Of a stretch of DNA of 64,000 nt, positions 1 to 9,153 are shown one piece after another (within the stretch, counting starts at the first letter, position 1; each line of letters starts with the position of its first letter). The notes beneath the pieces are model-generated. The model saw only the letters and a list, made by a program, of their open reading frames with translations. It searched no databases and was not told the origin of the DNA. The translations under genes were made by a program, and so were the position numbers. This stretch comes from Devosia sp. YR412 (GTDB lineage: Bacteria; Pseudomonadota; Alphaproteobacteria; Rhizobiales; Devosiaceae): positions 310,001 through 374,000 of the forward strand of contig NZ_FOFL01000002.1 in the NCBI RefSeq assembly GCF_900110945.1, in the 5' to 3' direction.

Positions 1-1016
1 TCATATTCCTGGTAGCCCAGCGTCTGGGCGAAGGCGATGATATTGCCCTGCCCGTCGTAATAGCTGCCGCGCTGCCGGTTCTCGTGCCGCAGGTCGAATG
101 TCGTGAACAGGCTCTGCGCCCGCGTCGAGGCGATCACCCGCCCCTTGCCGTCGAGCAGCATCACCTCGGTCCGCTCGGCAACCTTGGGCGGCAGGGCGGC
201 TTCGGTCTCGACGATGGACAGCCCCTGGTTCTGCCAGTCGAAATAGACACCGAGCGTCCCCAGCACAGCGCCGTTGCTCCGCCCGCCAGCCCGCACGGCC
301 GTCGAATATACCAGCACGTCCTGCCCGCCGTGATGGGCGCTCTCGGTCACCTCGCCCACAGCATAATCGTCGCCGCTGGCCAGCCCGCGCGCCGCGCGGA
401 ACCACGCCTCGCGGGAAAAATCCGCGCCCATCAGGCTGCGCGCATAGGCGCCATTGGCGCTGGCCACGACGCGCCCCTGCGCATTGGTCAGCACCAGGTC
501 GGCATAGACGCTGTAGAATTTGTTGATCGTCGCCAGCCGGTCGGCGGCGAAGGCAAGAGCACCGGAATTGGCATCGGCTTCGAGCGCCTGCCAGAAGGCG
601 GTGTCTGTCGCCCACCAGCGCACGTCGGCGGTGCGTTCATAAAGATTGCGCACGATCAGCTGCACCAGCGATTGCGCCAGATCGATCAGTCGCACGCCCT
701 CCATCTCGTCGACCAGCGTCTCGCTCATCGTCCGGCTCAGCGAAATCCGCCCGACCAGCACATCCTGGAAGCGCACCGCGATATCGGCAGCCCGGTCAGC
801 CAGCCGTTGCACCTCGTCGGCGACAACGGCAAAGCCCTTGCCGGCATCGCCCGCCCGCGCCGCCTCGATAATCGCATTGATCGCCAAGAGCTTGGTCTGC
901 TTGACGATCTGCAGATTGCTGTTGGAATAGCTCTGCAGCTCGCCGCTGATCCCGTCCATCACCACGCGCATGGCCCGCGGCGACGCTGCCACGGCCGGCT
1001 CCCGATTGCTCGACAT
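1..1016 (-). CDS. Methyl-accepting chemotaxis-like protein, signalling tip N-terminal to a Cache-like region (3' end cut by window)
   Basis: The minus frame is open from an ATG at 1016 to the window edge, giving 338 visible residues. Residues about 40-75 hold the conserved chemoreceptor hairpin tip ([20 protein letters not shown] followed by [11 protein letters not shown]), which contacts CheA/CheW in this family. After a short helical linker, residues about 110-338 resemble a Cache-type sensor domain ([20 protein letters not shown], later SREAWFRAA). This order is the reverse of a classical transmembrane receptor, and no membrane segment or signal peptide is visible, so a cytoplasmic receptor is likely. 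The C-terminus is missing. The identification of the tip is firm; the Cache assignment is less so. Confidence 0.85.
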   Translation of the reverse strand, partial: MSSNREPAVAASPRAMRVVMDGISGELQSYSNSNLQIVKQTKLLAINAIIEAARAGDAGKGFAVVADEVQRLADRAADIAVRFQDVLVGRISLSRTMSETLVDEMEGVRLIDLAQSLVQLIVRNLYERTADVRWWATDTAFWQALEADANSGALAFAADRLATINKFYSVYADLVLTNAQGRVVASANGAYARSLMGADFSREAWFRAARGLASGDDYAVGEVTESAHHGGQDVLVYSTAVRAGGRSNGAVLGTLGVYFDWQNQGLSIVETEAALPPKVAERTEVMLLDGKGRVIASTRAQSLFTTFDLRHENRQRGSYYDGQGNIIAFAQTLGYQEY

Positions 1017-1099
1017 ATCCCGCGCCCCAATGCCCACTGGGTGGACACTGTGGACAAACATGGTAACCGAGCCGTTAATAGCTGCCGGTTCCGCGCAAA

Positions 1100-3274
1100 T
1101 TAGGCAGCCTTCTCGATCCACACCGGCACCGACTTGAACGCCGGCGTCTTGCTGCGCGGATCGACCTCCGTGCCAACCAAGACATTGGCCTCGGGATAAT
1201 AGGCCATGGCACTGCCGCGCGGCAGGTCGAACTGGGTCACTACCGCCGTCATCCGGCCGACGTCGGAGGCCAGCGTCACCGCCTGCCCTTCGCTGACGCC
1301 GAAGGCCGCCATGTCCTCGCCATTGAGGAACACCGCATGCCGCCCGGCGCCGCCGCGATAGCTGTCCTTTTCCTCATAGATGATGGTGTTGAACTGGCCC
1401 TCGCTGCGCATCGTCGCCAGCGTCAGTTTTCCGCGCGGCAATGCGGGGAGCGGCGTCACCACGAAATGCGCTTTGCCATCCGCGGTGCCAAATTCGGGCG
1501 TATGCATGACCCGGTTCCTGATGTGGAACTCGCGCTTGGCCACATCGATATCGGCCAGCTCTTCCATTCCCGGCACGATATTGGCGATCGCATCCCGCAC
1601 CCTGGCATGGGCCGAGAACTCTTTGAATTGTATCGGAGAATTGGGCAGCAGCCCCTCGCCGATCTCACCGAGGATCCAGCTTTCCGGCCGCACATTCTCC
1701 AGCCGGCGAATGCCGCCGTCCGAGAGCCGCACATAGTTGAACATGGATTCCTGCGTCGTCGGCTCCCACTCCTCATCGCGCGCCGTCACCGGCAGGATCA
1801 GCACCTCGCCCTCGCCCAGCCCATGCACATGGCCCATGTTGAGCGTCGTCGTGAGGAACAGCTTGAAGCCGATCGATTCTATGGCCCGGCTGGCAAACGC
1901 CCGGTCCGGCGTGGCGCCCCAGAGGTTCCCGCCCATGATCACTGCGCTGTCGACATCGCCGGCCTCGGCCGCCTTGAGGCAGGCCATGGTGTCAAAGCCC
2001 TTCTCCTCGGGGAATTTCACCCCGAACTCGGCCTCCATCTTGGCCAGCACATCCTTGGCCAGCACCGGCTTGACCCCGATGGTCCCGATGCCCTGCACAT
2101 TGGAATGGCCGCGCAGCGGCAGCAGCCCGGCATAACACTTGCCCACCATACCGCGCAGCATGGCCAGATTGGCGATCGCCTCGACATTGGCCACGCCATG
2201 AATGTGATGCGTCATGCCCATGCCCCAGGCAAACACGGCGTGCTTGGCCCGACCATATTGCCGCGCGATATGCTCTATCTCGGCGCGCTCAATCCCGCAG
2301 GCAGCGACGATCTCTTCCCAGCTCAGCGCTTCCAAATCGGCCTGGAATTCGGCAAAGCCCGATGTATGCGCGGCGATGAAGCCGGTGTCGGCCAGCCCCA
2401 GTTCCAGCACAGCCTTGGCAATACCCTTCATCAGCGCGATGTCGCTGCCGATGCGCGGCTGCACATAATCCGAGGCAATCTCGCTGCCGCCCTTCAGCAT
2501 GGAGCTCGGCGATTTCGGCACGGCAAACTTCACCAACCCCGGCTCCTTGGCCGGATTGATCACAATCACCTGCCCGCCCCGCTCGCGACAGTTCTTCAGC
2601 ATATGGATGAAGCGCGGGTGGTTGGACGATGGATTGGCGCCGATGACAAAGATCAGGTCGGCGCCGGTCAGATCCTCCAGCTCGACGCTGGATGTACCCT
2701 TGCCGATGGTGGTGGCCAAACCTTCGCTGGTCGCCTGATGGCAATAATACGAGCAGTTGTTGACGTTATTGGTCCCATAGGCCCGCGCCAGCAGCTGGAA
2801 GATAAACCCGGCCTCGTTGGACGACCGGCCCGACGAATAGAAAAAGCTGCGCTTCGGATCGGTCGCCTTGAGCCTTTGCACGGCATGGGAAATGGCGAAG
2901 TCCCAATCCACCGGATGGAAATGGTCAGCGCCCTCCGCCTTGAACAGCGGCGTGCCGAGCCGGCCGAGATGCTCCATCTCCTTGCCGGTCAGCTCCTGCA
3001 GATCGGCGAACGCATGCTCGAAAATCTCGTGCGGGATGGCCGGCTGGATATCGGTCGATTGCGCCTGCACGCTCTTGTTGCAGACCGAGGGGAACTCATC
3101 GAGCTCATTGGTCATGCCGCCGCGCTGCCCGCCCATGCCATAGGCGCAGGCCTTGCAGGCATTCTTGGCGGTCAGCGCCTTGCCGGCCTTACCCACGCCC
3201 ATGCGGGCGATGGTAGCGAGAGTATAGAGGACCTTCTTGGGTCCGCCGCCCACGATGTGGCTGGTATCGGCCAA
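1100..3274 (-). CDS. FdhF/YdeP family molybdopterin oxidoreductase
   Basis: The 724-residue product matches the length and layout of the YdeP-like branch of the formate dehydrogenase alpha-subunit family, which binds a bis-MGD molybdenum cofactor and an iron-sulfur cluster. Cluster-type cysteines are seen at 40, 43 and 65 ([22 protein letters not shown]) and further conserved-looking cysteines at 174 and 178 ([14 protein letters not shown]). The C-terminal part ([31 protein letters not shown]) is the MGD-binding beta barrel. There is no Tat signal, so it should be cytoplasmic. The start is TTG, chosen because GGAG lies 9 bases upstream and no ATG is in frame nearby. E. coli YdeP is linked to acid resistance; the substrate here is unknown. 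Confidence 0.9.
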   Translation of the reverse strand: MADTSHIVGGGPKKVLYTLATIARMGVGKAGKALTAKNACKACAYGMGGQRGGMTNELDEFPSVCNKSVQAQSTDIQPAIPHEIFEHAFADLQELTGKEMEHLGRLGTPLFKAEGADHFHPVDWDFAISHAVQRLKATDPKRSFFYSSGRSSNEAGFIFQLLARAYGTNNVNNCSYYCHQATSEGLATTIGKGTSSVELEDLTGADLIFVIGANPSSNHPRFIHMLKNCRERGGQVIVINPAKEPGLVKFAVPKSPSSMLKGGSEIASDYVQPRIGSDIALMKGIAKAVLELGLADTGFIAAHTSGFAEFQADLEALSWEEIVAACGIERAEIEHIARQYGRAKHAVFAWGMGMTHHIHGVANVEAIANLAMLRGMVGKCYAGLLPLRGHSNVQGIGTIGVKPVLAKDVLAKMEAEFGVKFPEEKGFDTMACLKAAEAGDVDSAVIMGGNLWGATPDRAFASRAIESIGFKLFLTTTLNMGHVHGLGEGEVLILPVTARDEEWEPTTQESMFNYVRLSDGGIRRLENVRPESWILGEIGEGLLPNSPIQFKEFSAHARVRDAIANIVPGMEELADIDVAKREFHIRNRVMHTPEFGTADGKAHFVVTPLPALPRGKLTLATMRSEGQFNTIIYEEKDSYRGGAGRHAVFLNGEDMAAFGVSEGQAVTLASDVGRMTAVVTQFDLPRGSAMAYYPEANVLVGTEVDPRSKTPAFKSVPVWIEKAA

Positions 3275-3416
3275 TGCACTGCTCCGGCTTGCTGCATGGC
3301 CATTTTCGGACTGCTCGGCCGCGCATGCAAGCGATCAAATCCTTGCGGACGCAGGAACAGGCCGGACTCCGCTCCGTTGTGCGCACAAGCGTCCCACAGA
3401 CAGGAAGGATTTTCAG

Positions 3417-3950
3417 ATGCAAAGATTGACCCTGAGCGCCGTCGCCGCCCTTGCCCTCGTCATTCCCGCCATGGCGCAGGACCCCGGCACGGCAATGGCC
3501 ACTTTCATAGATGCGCAGGGCGCCGAAGTCGGCTCCGTCATCCTGGCGCAGGGCGGAAGCGGCGTCACCATTGTCGGCGACTTGACCGACCAGACCGCTG
3601 GCGAACATGGTTTCCATTTCCACGAGACCGGCAGTTGCGACGGTGCCACGGGTTTTGAATCGGCCGGCGGCCATTTCAACCCGACCACGCACCAGCATGG
3701 CCTCGAAAATCCCGAAGGACCGCATGCCGGGGACCTGCCCAATGTCACGGCCGGCGAGGACGGCATTGTTGCGGTGAACCTCACCACTGACACCATCTCG
3801 CTGACCGAAGGCGACCCAGCCTATGTATTTGACACCGACGGCACCGCCCTCGTCATCCACGCCGGCCCCGATGACAATGTCACCGACCCGGCTGGCAACT
3901 CCGGCGACCGCATGGCTTGCGCGGTGATCGAAGCCAATACCGTTCCGTAA
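3417..3950 (+). CDS. sodC: Periplasmic Cu,Zn superoxide dismutase
   Basis: A 177-residue secreted enzyme that dismutates superoxide to oxygen and hydrogen peroxide. Residues 1-20 form a signal peptide ending in AMA. Metal ligands are visible: H67 and H69 in HGFHFHETG, bridging H86 in GGHFNP, H94 and H103 (HQHGLENPEGPH), D106, and H148 in ALVIHAGPDDN. C74 and C168 are placed for the conserved disulfide. The ATG was chosen for AGGAAGG ten bases upstream; longer in-frame starts would put non-signal sequence before the leader. It is divergent from the molybdoenzyme gene and is followed by a palindromic repeat. Confidence 0.96.
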   Translation: MQRLTLSAVAALALVIPAMAQDPGTAMATFIDAQGAEVGSVILAQGGSGVTIVGDLTDQTAGEHGFHFHETGSCDGATGFESAGGHFNPTTHQHGLENPEGPHAGDLPNVTAGEDGIVAVNLTTDTISLTEGDPAYVFDTDGTALVIHAGPDDNVTDPAGNSGDRMACAVIEANTVP

Positions 3951-3959
3951 CGCTCTTCA

Positions 3960-4073
3960 CCTCTCCCTTTGGGGAAAGGTCGACCCTCATCAGTCGGGTG
4001 AGGGGGCCATGGCTCAGCAGTCTGAAGGCCCCCTCATCAGTCGCTACGCTCCGACCTCCCCCACAGGGAGAGG
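3960..4073. repeat. Intergenic inverted-repeat unit
   Basis: The 114-base unit begins CCTCTCCC and ends GGGAGAGG, with an inner inverted pair GTGAGGGGGCC (3998-4008) and GGCCCCCTCAT (4027-4037). It fills the gap between the convergent sodC and ppk2 genes and could fold into a large cruciform or act as a two-way terminator, though no T-run follows. No second copy of exactly this unit was seen in the window. Confidence 0.6.
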
Positions 4074-4083
4074 CAAGCGCCTA

Positions 4084-4998
4084 TTAGTAGACCGACTTGA
4101 CCTTCATTTCCTTGGGGATCGGGCCGCGGGCATAGTCCGGATGGCGGATACGCTCGGGCAGCACGACGTCCTGCTTGGGAACATCGCCATAGGGGATGGC
4201 CTCGAGCAGATGCGCGATGGTGTTGAGCCGCGCGCGCTTCTTGTCATCGGCATCGACCACCCACCACGGCGACTCCGTGGTGTGGGTGCGGTTCAGCATG
4301 TCTTCCTTGGCCTTGGTATAGTCTTCCCAATGGCGGCGGGATTCCATGTCCATCGGCGACAGCTTCCACTGCTTCAGCGGATCTTCTATGCGCATCTTGA
4401 AGCGGAATTCCTGCTCCTCATTGCTGATCGAGAACCAGAACTTGATCAGGATAATGCCCGAGCGGACCAGCATCTTTTCAAATTCCGGCACCGAGCGGAA
4501 GAACTCTTCCAGCTCGTCCGGCGTGCAGAAGCCCATGACGCGCTCGACGCCCGCGCGATTGTACCAGGAGCGGTCGAACAGCACCATTTCGCCGGCTGCC
4601 GGCAGATGGGGCACATAGCGCTGGAAATACCACTGCGACTTTTCGCGGTCGCTCGGCGCCGGCAGCGCCACAACGCGGCAGACGCGCGGATTGAGCCGCT
4701 GGGTGATGCGCTTGATGGCGCCGCCCTTGCCGGCCGAGTCACGGCCTTCGAAGACCACGGCGACCTTGAGCTTGTTATGCGCGATCCAGTCCTGCAGCCG
4801 CACCAGTTCATGCTGCAGCCGGAACAATTCGCGGAAATACACGCGCCGGTCGAGCGTCGCGCCACCCGGGCGCTCTTCGCCGCCGGCCAGCATTTCGAGC
4901 TGGTCGTCTTCGAACTGCAATTCCAGTTCTTCGTCGAAACTGTCGGAAATTTCCTCGCGGATGCGGTCGAGTTCGGCTTGCAGGTCGGGATTGGACAT
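4084..4998 (-). CDS. ppk2: Polyphosphate kinase 2
   Basis: A 304-residue PPK2-family kinase that transfers phosphate between polyphosphate and nucleotides. Walker A is GRDSAGKGG at residues 85-93, and the Walker B/lid region is FDRSWYNRAGVERV starting near residue 141, both diagnostic of the family. The aromatic stretch SQWYFQRYVPHLP between them is also typical. The protein is single-domain, with an acidic coiled N-terminus of about 50 residues. The gene stands alone, convergent with sodC. Whether it prefers ADP or GDP cannot be read from the sequence. Confidence 0.95.
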   Translation of the reverse strand: MSNPDLQAELDRIREEISDSFDEELELQFEDDQLEMLAGGEERPGGATLDRRVYFRELFRLQHELVRLQDWIAHNKLKVAVVFEGRDSAGKGGAIKRITQRLNPRVCRVVALPAPSDREKSQWYFQRYVPHLPAAGEMVLFDRSWYNRAGVERVMGFCTPDELEEFFRSVPEFEKMLVRSGIILIKFWFSISNEEQEFRFKMRIEDPLKQWKLSPMDMESRRHWEDYTKAKEDMLNRTHTTESPWWVVDADDKKRARLNTIAHLLEAIPYGDVPKQDVVLPERIRHPDYARGPIPKEMKVKSVY

Positions 4999-5283
4999 GA
5001 GGCAGCTCCAGTGTCAGGCGCCACTGTTCATACCGCCATGACAGTTTTATGAAAGCGCCCAGCAGGATAGGCGTCCGGCGCAAAACAAGTCTCCACACCG
5101 CGTGAAAACCCGTAATCGACGCCAAACCGCGCCGAACTTGAATCCTGATGTGCATATGACCATGTTGATCATACGCAACCGCTTGACCGCAACGCGGCAG
5201 GCGGGCAGTTTGCGCAGGTCTCCCCCACACAACTATCGTGAAGCGCACGCCGAACGGATTGGCTGGGGGTTAGCCTATTAAGA

Positions 5284-5378
5284 GCATCGTGCAGACAAGT
5301 GGAAAGCCACTTTCGGCAAGACGATGCGATAACAAATACATGGAGCCGGCGATCCGAGATTGGATCGCATGGCTCCAT
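5284..5378 (+). promoter_or_regulatory. Structured 5' leader of greA: two consecutive stem-loops
   Basis: Stem-loop 1 pairs GCATCGT (5284-5290) with ACGATGC (5321-5327) and contains an inner AAGTGG/CCACTT hairpin (5297-5312). Stem-loop 2 pairs ATGGAGCC (5340-5347) with GGCTCCAT (5371-5378) around an inner GCGATCC/GGATCGC stem. The second stem ends 10 bases before the greA Shine-Dalgarno sequence. No U-run follows either stem, so they are not simple terminators. The rest of the 4999-5399 gap shows nothing recognisable. A regulatory role is inferred from position and structure only. Confidence 0.5.
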
Positions 5379-5399
5379 CGTGCCGATTGGAGGCAAGGA

Positions 5400-5873
5400 A
5401 TGGACAAGATCCCGATGACGATCGGTGGCCACAAGGCCCTGAGCGCAGAGTTTGAGCACCGTACTGCCAGCGAGCGCCGTCGCATCATCGACGCGATTGC
5501 CGAAGCACGTGCCCATGGCGATCTGTCTGAAAACGCTGAATATTCGGCCGCCAAGGAACAGCAGAGCCTCAACGAGGGCCGGATCAAGGAACTCGAGACC
5601 ATCCTGGCTCTCGCCGACATCATCGATGTCACCAAGCTGAGCGGCAAGACAGTCAAGTTCGGCGCCACCGTCACCTATCTCGACGAGGACACCGAGGAAG
5701 AAAAGACCTATCAGGTCGTCGGCGATCCGGAGGCTGACGCCTCGGGCGGCCGCATCTCGATTTCCTCGCCCATCGCCCGCGCCATGATCGGCAAGGAAGA
5801 GGGCGATTCGTTCGAGGTTTCCGCTCCCGGTGGGGCCAAGAGCTACGAGATCATCAAGATCAAGTACGTCTAG
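5400..5873 (+). CDS. greA: Transcription elongation factor GreA
   Basis: The 157-residue product has the standard GreA length and domains. Residues 1-75 form the coiled-coil domain that enters the RNA polymerase secondary channel and stimulates transcript cleavage; its tip is [17 protein letters not shown] with the acidic D/E pair. The C-terminal FKBP-like domain contains [25 protein letters not shown] split across residues about 110-135. The ATG at 5400 was chosen for GGAGG at 5389-5393; an in-frame extension upstream would read through the leader hairpins. The gene is monocistronic as far as can be seen. Confidence 0.97.
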   Translation: MDKIPMTIGGHKALSAEFEHRTASERRRIIDAIAEARAHGDLSENAEYSAAKEQQSLNEGRIKELETILALADIIDVTKLSGKTVKFGATVTYLDEDTEEEKTYQVVGDPEADASGGRISISSPIARAMIGKEEGDSFEVSAPGGAKSYEIIKIKYV

Positions 5874-5957
5874 CGCTCAATCCGTGGGCATTTGCCCTGC
5901 GCCGTGTGACATTTACGCCTGTTCCACAGGCAGGTGCCCCACAAAACAACAGTTTGC

Positions 5958-5986
5958 CTTGAAAGAGTGCGCCTTCGCCCCTTAAC
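5958..5986 (+). promoter_or_regulatory. Possible heat-shock (RpoH-like) promoter of trxB
   Basis: CTTGAAA at 5958-5964 and CCCTTAACT at 5978-5986 resemble the alphaproteobacterial RpoH -35 and -10 elements with workable spacing, 43 bases before the trxB start. The -10 match is weak, so this is only a candidate. Confidence 0.25.
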
Positions 5987-6028
5987 TAGCGGGCGAGGGA
6001 ATACTCGCATTTGTCGGAGAGCCTCGCG

Positions 6029-6979
6029 ATGCACGCGAAAGTCATCATCATTGGGTCTGGCCCTGCCGGCTATACCGCCGCCATCTATGCGGCGCGCGCC
6101 ATGCTGGAGCCCGTGATGATTCAGGGTCTGCAGCCGGGCGGCCAGCTGACCATCACCACCGATGTCGAGAATTATCCAGGCTTTGCCGACGTCATCCAGG
6201 GCCCCTGGCTGATGGACCAGATGAAGGCGCAGGCCGAACATGTCGGCACCAAGATCGTCAATGACCTCATCGTCAATGTCGACTTCGACAAGCGCCCCTT
6301 CGTGCTGACCGGCGACGGCGGCGAGATTTACACCGCCGACAGCCTGATCATCGCCACCGGCGCCCAGGCCAAATGGCTGGGCCTGCCTTCCGAGCAGAAA
6401 TTTCAGGGCTTTGGCGTCTCCGCATGCGCCACCTGCGATGGCTTCTTCTATCGCAACAAGCAGGTGCTGGTGGTCGGCGGCGGCAATACCGCTGTCGAGG
6501 AAGCTTTGTTCCTGACCAATTTCGCCGACAAGGTGATCCTGGTGCATCGCCGCAACGAATTCCGCGCAGAGCGGATCCTCCAGGATCGCCTGTTCAAGCA
6601 TCCCAAGATCGAAGTGCGCTGGAACCACGAGATCGCCGAAATCGGCGGCTCGGCTATGCCGCCCTCGGTCAACAGCGTGACCCTTCGCGACATCGCCACA
6701 AACCGCACTTATGAGCAGCCGATCGATGGCATTTTCATCGCCATCGGCCACGCCCCGGCAACGTCCATCTTTGCTGGCAAGCTCGACATGAAGCCCGGCG
6801 GCTACCTGCAGGTGAAGCCCGGCACGACCGAAACCAACATCCCCGGCGTGTTTGCCGCTGGAGATGTGACGGACGACGTTTACCGTCAGGCAATCACGGC
6901 CGCTGGCATGGGTTGCATGGCGGCTCTGGAAGCTGAACGATATCTCGCTGAACACGAGCTCGCCGAAGCGGCGGAGTAA
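6029..6979 (+). CDS. trxB: Thioredoxin-disulfide reductase
   Basis: A 316-residue flavoprotein that reduces thioredoxin with NADPH in the cytoplasm. The FAD-binding motif GSGPAG is at residues 9-14, the redox-active CATC at 133-136, and the NADPH-binding GGGNTA at 150-155, followed by HRR (NADP 2'-phosphate recognition) and the second FAD motif IPGVFAAGDVTDDVYRQ. The ATG at 6029 has GGAGA 8 bases upstream; an in-frame TTG at 6011 would add six residues but overlaps that Shine-Dalgarno. It is 31 bases upstream of the LysR gene in the same direction, a pairing I recall from rhizobia and Brucella. Confidence 0.97.
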   Translation: MHAKVIIIGSGPAGYTAAIYAARAMLEPVMIQGLQPGGQLTITTDVENYPGFADVIQGPWLMDQMKAQAEHVGTKIVNDLIVNVDFDKRPFVLTGDGGEIYTADSLIIATGAQAKWLGLPSEQKFQGFGVSACATCDGFFYRNKQVLVVGGGNTAVEEALFLTNFADKVILVHRRNEFRAERILQDRLFKHPKIEVRWNHEIAEIGGSAMPPSVNSVTLRDIATNRTYEQPIDGIFIAIGHAPATSIFAGKLDMKPGGYLQVKPGTTETNIPGVFAAGDVTDDVYRQAITAAGMGCMAALEAERYLAEHELAEAAE

Positions 6980-7010
6980 GCCGACCCCGAACTAGAAAGC
7001 GTCAAAAGAA

Positions 7011-7904
7011 ATGCTCGACTGGGACAAACTCCGGATTTTCCACACCGCCGCCGAGTCGGGCAGCTTCACCCATGCCGCCGAAAAGCTCGGCATGAGCCAG
7101 TCAGCCGTCAGCCGGCAGATTTCGGCGCTCGAGGATGACCTGGGCCTCAAGCTCTTCATCCGCCATGCGCGCGGGCTGGTGCTTACTGAAGTCGGCGAAC
7201 AGCTGTTCCGCACCGCCCATCGCATGCATTGGGAGCTGCAGCAGGTCGAAACCCAGATGTCGGAGTCGCAAGACGTTCCGACCGGCCCGCTGATCGTCAC
7301 CACGACCGTCGGTATCGGCTCCACCTGGCTGTCGTCGCGGCTCGACGAGTTCCTGAAGCTCTATCCGCTGATCCAGCTCGAAATCCGCCTCAACGACGCC
7401 GAGCTCGATCTGGCCATGCGCGAGGCCGACGTGGCCATCCGCCTGCACCGCCCCAACCAGTCGGAAATGATCCAGCGCAAACTGTTCACCGTGCACAATC
7501 ATTTCTATGCCTCGAAGACCTATGTCGACGAATACGGCATGCCGGCCAGCGGCGAACAGCTCGACGATCACCGCATCATCAGCTTCGGCGAGCCGGTGCC
7601 GTCCTATCTGGGCGACATCAACTATCTCGAGCGCATGGGCCGCACCGATTCCAGCCCGCGCCGCGCCGCGCTCAAGGTCAATTCCATCTATGGAATGCTG
7701 CAAGCCTGCCGCGCCGGCACCGGCATCGCCATGCTGCCGGCCTATGTCACCGAGACCGAAGACGCCCTGGTCCAAGTGCTGCCCGAGATCGAACTTCCAG
7801 CCTACGAAGCCTATTTCGTCTATCCGCCGGCGCTGAAGAACTCGAAGCGCGTCGGGGTGTTCCGGGACTTCCTAGTCGCCAAGGCAAGAGAGTGGTCGTT
7901 CTAA
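7011..7904 (+). CDS. LysR-type regulator, LsrB/VtlR-like
   Basis: A 297-residue LysR-type regulator: the winged helix (SFTHAAEKLGMSQSAVSRQI, residues 18-37) is followed by a periplasmic-binding-protein-like co-inducer domain (from about residue 90) ending in LNSK-type strands. It directly follows trxB. In Sinorhizobium (LsrB) and Agrobacterium/Brucella (VtlR) the regulator in this position controls envelope and oxidative functions and the AbcR small RNAs (recalled, not searched). Here three predicted small RNAs with anti-SD loops begin about 1 kb downstream, each with an ATGCA/TGCAT palindrome before its promoter, which supports that assignment. Only a weak A-rich Shine-Dalgarno precedes the ATG. 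Confidence 0.88.
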   Translation: MLDWDKLRIFHTAAESGSFTHAAEKLGMSQSAVSRQISALEDDLGLKLFIRHARGLVLTEVGEQLFRTAHRMHWELQQVETQMSESQDVPTGPLIVTTTVGIGSTWLSSRLDEFLKLYPLIQLEIRLNDAELDLAMREADVAIRLHRPNQSEMIQRKLFTVHNHFYASKTYVDEYGMPASGEQLDDHRIISFGEPVPSYLGDINYLERMGRTDSSPRRAALKVNSIYGMLQACRAGTGIAMLPAYVTETEDALVQVLPEIELPAYEAYFVYPPALKNSKRVGVFRDFLVAKAREWSF

Positions 7905-7951
7905 TTTGGGTTGTGGGCTGCTGACGTTCGCTTGACGCCCCACACCCGCGA

Positions 7952-8070
7952 TGTCACCCCGGCCTTGAGCCGGGGCCCATTCTGAGATCTTGCCGCACGC
8001 CGCCAGATCGAACCACCTTGCGGCTGCGGGACAATCTCGAGATGGATCCCGGCTCAAGGCCGGGATGACA
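7952..8070. repeat. REP-like palindrome pair (CCCGGC-CTTGA-GCCGGG family)
   Basis: One hairpin unit (CCCCGGCCTTGAGCCGGGG) at 7957-7975 faces an inverted unit ending GGCCGGGATGACA at 8046-8070. The same core recurs as a perfect palindrome at 61021-61049 and a variant at 56386-56410. It separates lsrB from the HAD gene and could protect or end transcripts. Confidence 0.75.
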
Positions 8071-8122
8071 TAGTGCTTGTGAATAGCGCCGTGCACTAAC
8101 GTCACCAATCGTGAGGTGCCCC

Positions 8123-8827
8123 ATGCCCATCACCACCATCGCCTTCGATGCCGATGACACGCTCTGGCAGAACGAACAGTTCATCCGCCTGACCGAGCAG
8201 CGCTTTGCCGACTTGCTGCGCCCCTATGCCGACGCGACCGATCTCAACGAGCGCCTGTCCGCCGCCAGTGTGCGCAACCTTGCCTTCTACGGCTATGGCA
8301 TGAAGGGCTTTACCCTCTCAATGATCGAGACGGCGCTGGAGGTGACCGAGCATCGCGTCCCCGGCACCGTCATCGCCGAACTGCTCGCCGCCGGCCGCGA
8401 ATTGCTGAGCTATCCGATCGAGACCCTGCCCTATGTCGATCAGGCGCTGACCCAGCTGCAGCAGAGCCATCGGCTGATCCTCATCACCAAGGGCGATGTC
8501 ATCGACCAGGAGCGCAAGCTCGCCGCTTCCGGCCTTGCCGAATATTTCGCCGCGATCGAAATCGTCCCCGACAAGACCGCCGCGGTCTATGCCCGGATCT
8601 TCGCCCGCCACACCGACGGCGCCGAACGCACGGTCATGGTCGGCAATTCCCTGCGCTCCGACATCCTGCCTGCGCTGGAGGCCGGCAGTTTCGCCGTCTA
8701 TGTGCCGCATGAGATGAACTGGTCGCATGAACATGCCGACGAGCCGGTCAACAACCCGCGCTATGCCCGGATCACCCATCTCGGTGAACTGGCCGAAACC
8801 CTCGCACAACTGGACGCCCAGGGTTAG
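8123..8827 (+). CDS. HAD-family hydrolase
   Basis: A 234-residue haloacid-dehalogenase-type phosphatase. Motif I is DADDTLW at residues 8-14 (nucleophile and acid aspartates), motif II LILITKGD, motif III the lysine in PDKTAAVY, motif IV MVGNSLRSD. A helical C1 cap lies between motifs I and II (residues about 20-95). The substrate cannot be told. The ATG has GAGG six bases upstream; an in-frame GTG four codons earlier overlaps it. The gene lies between the LysR regulator and the small-RNA array. Confidence 0.9.
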   Translation: MPITTIAFDADDTLWQNEQFIRLTEQRFADLLRPYADATDLNERLSAASVRNLAFYGYGMKGFTLSMIETALEVTEHRVPGTVIAELLAAGRELLSYPIETLPYVDQALTQLQQSHRLILITKGDVIDQERKLAASGLAEYFAAIEIVPDKTAAVYARIFARHTDGAERTVMVGNSLRSDILPALEAGSFAVYVPHEMNWSHEHADEPVNNPRYARITHLGELAETLAQLDAQG

Positions 8828-8888
8828 AATCGTCCACCCGGACCACTGCATCCCAACCGGCCAATGTGACAGTCGGCGCCAAAAAAGC

Positions 8889-8954
8889 ATGCACCCACTG
8901 CATAACTAACATGCTCGACGCCCAATTGTTGAGCAGAAGCTCACCCCCTATATC
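8889..8954 (+). promoter_or_regulatory. Promoter and upstream palindrome of small RNA 1
   Basis: TTGTTG (8926-8931), a 17-base spacer and TATATC (8949-8954) make a good housekeeping promoter. ATGCA-CCCAC-TGCAT (8889-8903) lies 22 bases above the -35 and contains a T-N11-A core, the usual LysR recognition pattern. Predicted transcript start is about 8961. Confidence 0.6.
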
Positions 8955-8960
8955 CCTCGT

Positions 8961-9072
8961 CACACAGCGGGCGCTTCTCCTCCTCCCTTGCGCCTGTTGC
9001 GTTCCCTCCTGCGGGATCCCGATCCCGCACCCTTGTGGCTCCGCTCTCCCCTCGAGCGGGGCCATATTTTTT
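8961..9072 (+). ncRNA. Predicted trans-acting sRNA 1, AbcR/alpha-r15-like, anti-SD loop
   Basis: About 112 nt between a promoter and an intrinsic terminator, with no sensible ORF. Stem-loop 1 (GGCGC 8970-8974 with GCGCC 8990-8994) shows TTCTCCTCCTCCCTT in its loop, complementary to Shine-Dalgarno sequences. TTCCCTCCT follows single-stranded, then a GC hairpin (TGCGGGATC/GATCCCGCA, 9010-9029), then the terminator. Three stems, about 115 nt and position beside a LysR gene match what I recall of AbcR RNAs, which repress ABC-transporter mRNAs with Hfq. Family membership needs a covariance search. Confidence 0.7.
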
Positions 9073-9073
9073 C
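9037..9073 (+). terminator. Intrinsic terminator of sRNA 1
   Basis: GGCTCCGCTC (9037-9046) pairs with GAGCGGGGCC (9054-9063) around a seven-base loop (one G-U pair), followed by ATATTTTTT. Confidence 0.85.
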
Positions 9074-9080
9074 GATTGAC

Positions 9081-9147
9081 CCATGCAGTTCTGCATGGCT
9101 GACATGTCCGACATCCCATTGTCTATCAGCGCAGTAGAGTACATATG
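9081..9147 (+). promoter_or_regulatory. Promoter and upstream palindrome of small RNA 2
   Basis: TTGTCT (9119-9124), 17 bases, CATATG (9142-9147). An 18-base perfect palindrome, CCATGCAGTTCTGCATGG, occupies 9081-9098, 20 bases above the -35, just after the terminator of sRNA 1. Confidence 0.5.
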
Positions 9148-9153
9148 TGGGTG

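Noticed and set aside
84..1103. Long plus-strand open frame opposite the chemoreceptor gene
   Set aside because: It is antisense to a frame with clear MCP tip motifs; its product is Arg/His/Pro-rich and featureless.
1337..3658. 773-residue plus-strand open frame
   Set aside because: Antisense to the YdeP-like gene and running into sodC out of frame; typical GC-rich shadow.
3951..4083. Attachment site or insertion sequence at the sodC-ppk2 junction
   Set aside because: Only an inverted repeat is present; no transposase or target duplication.
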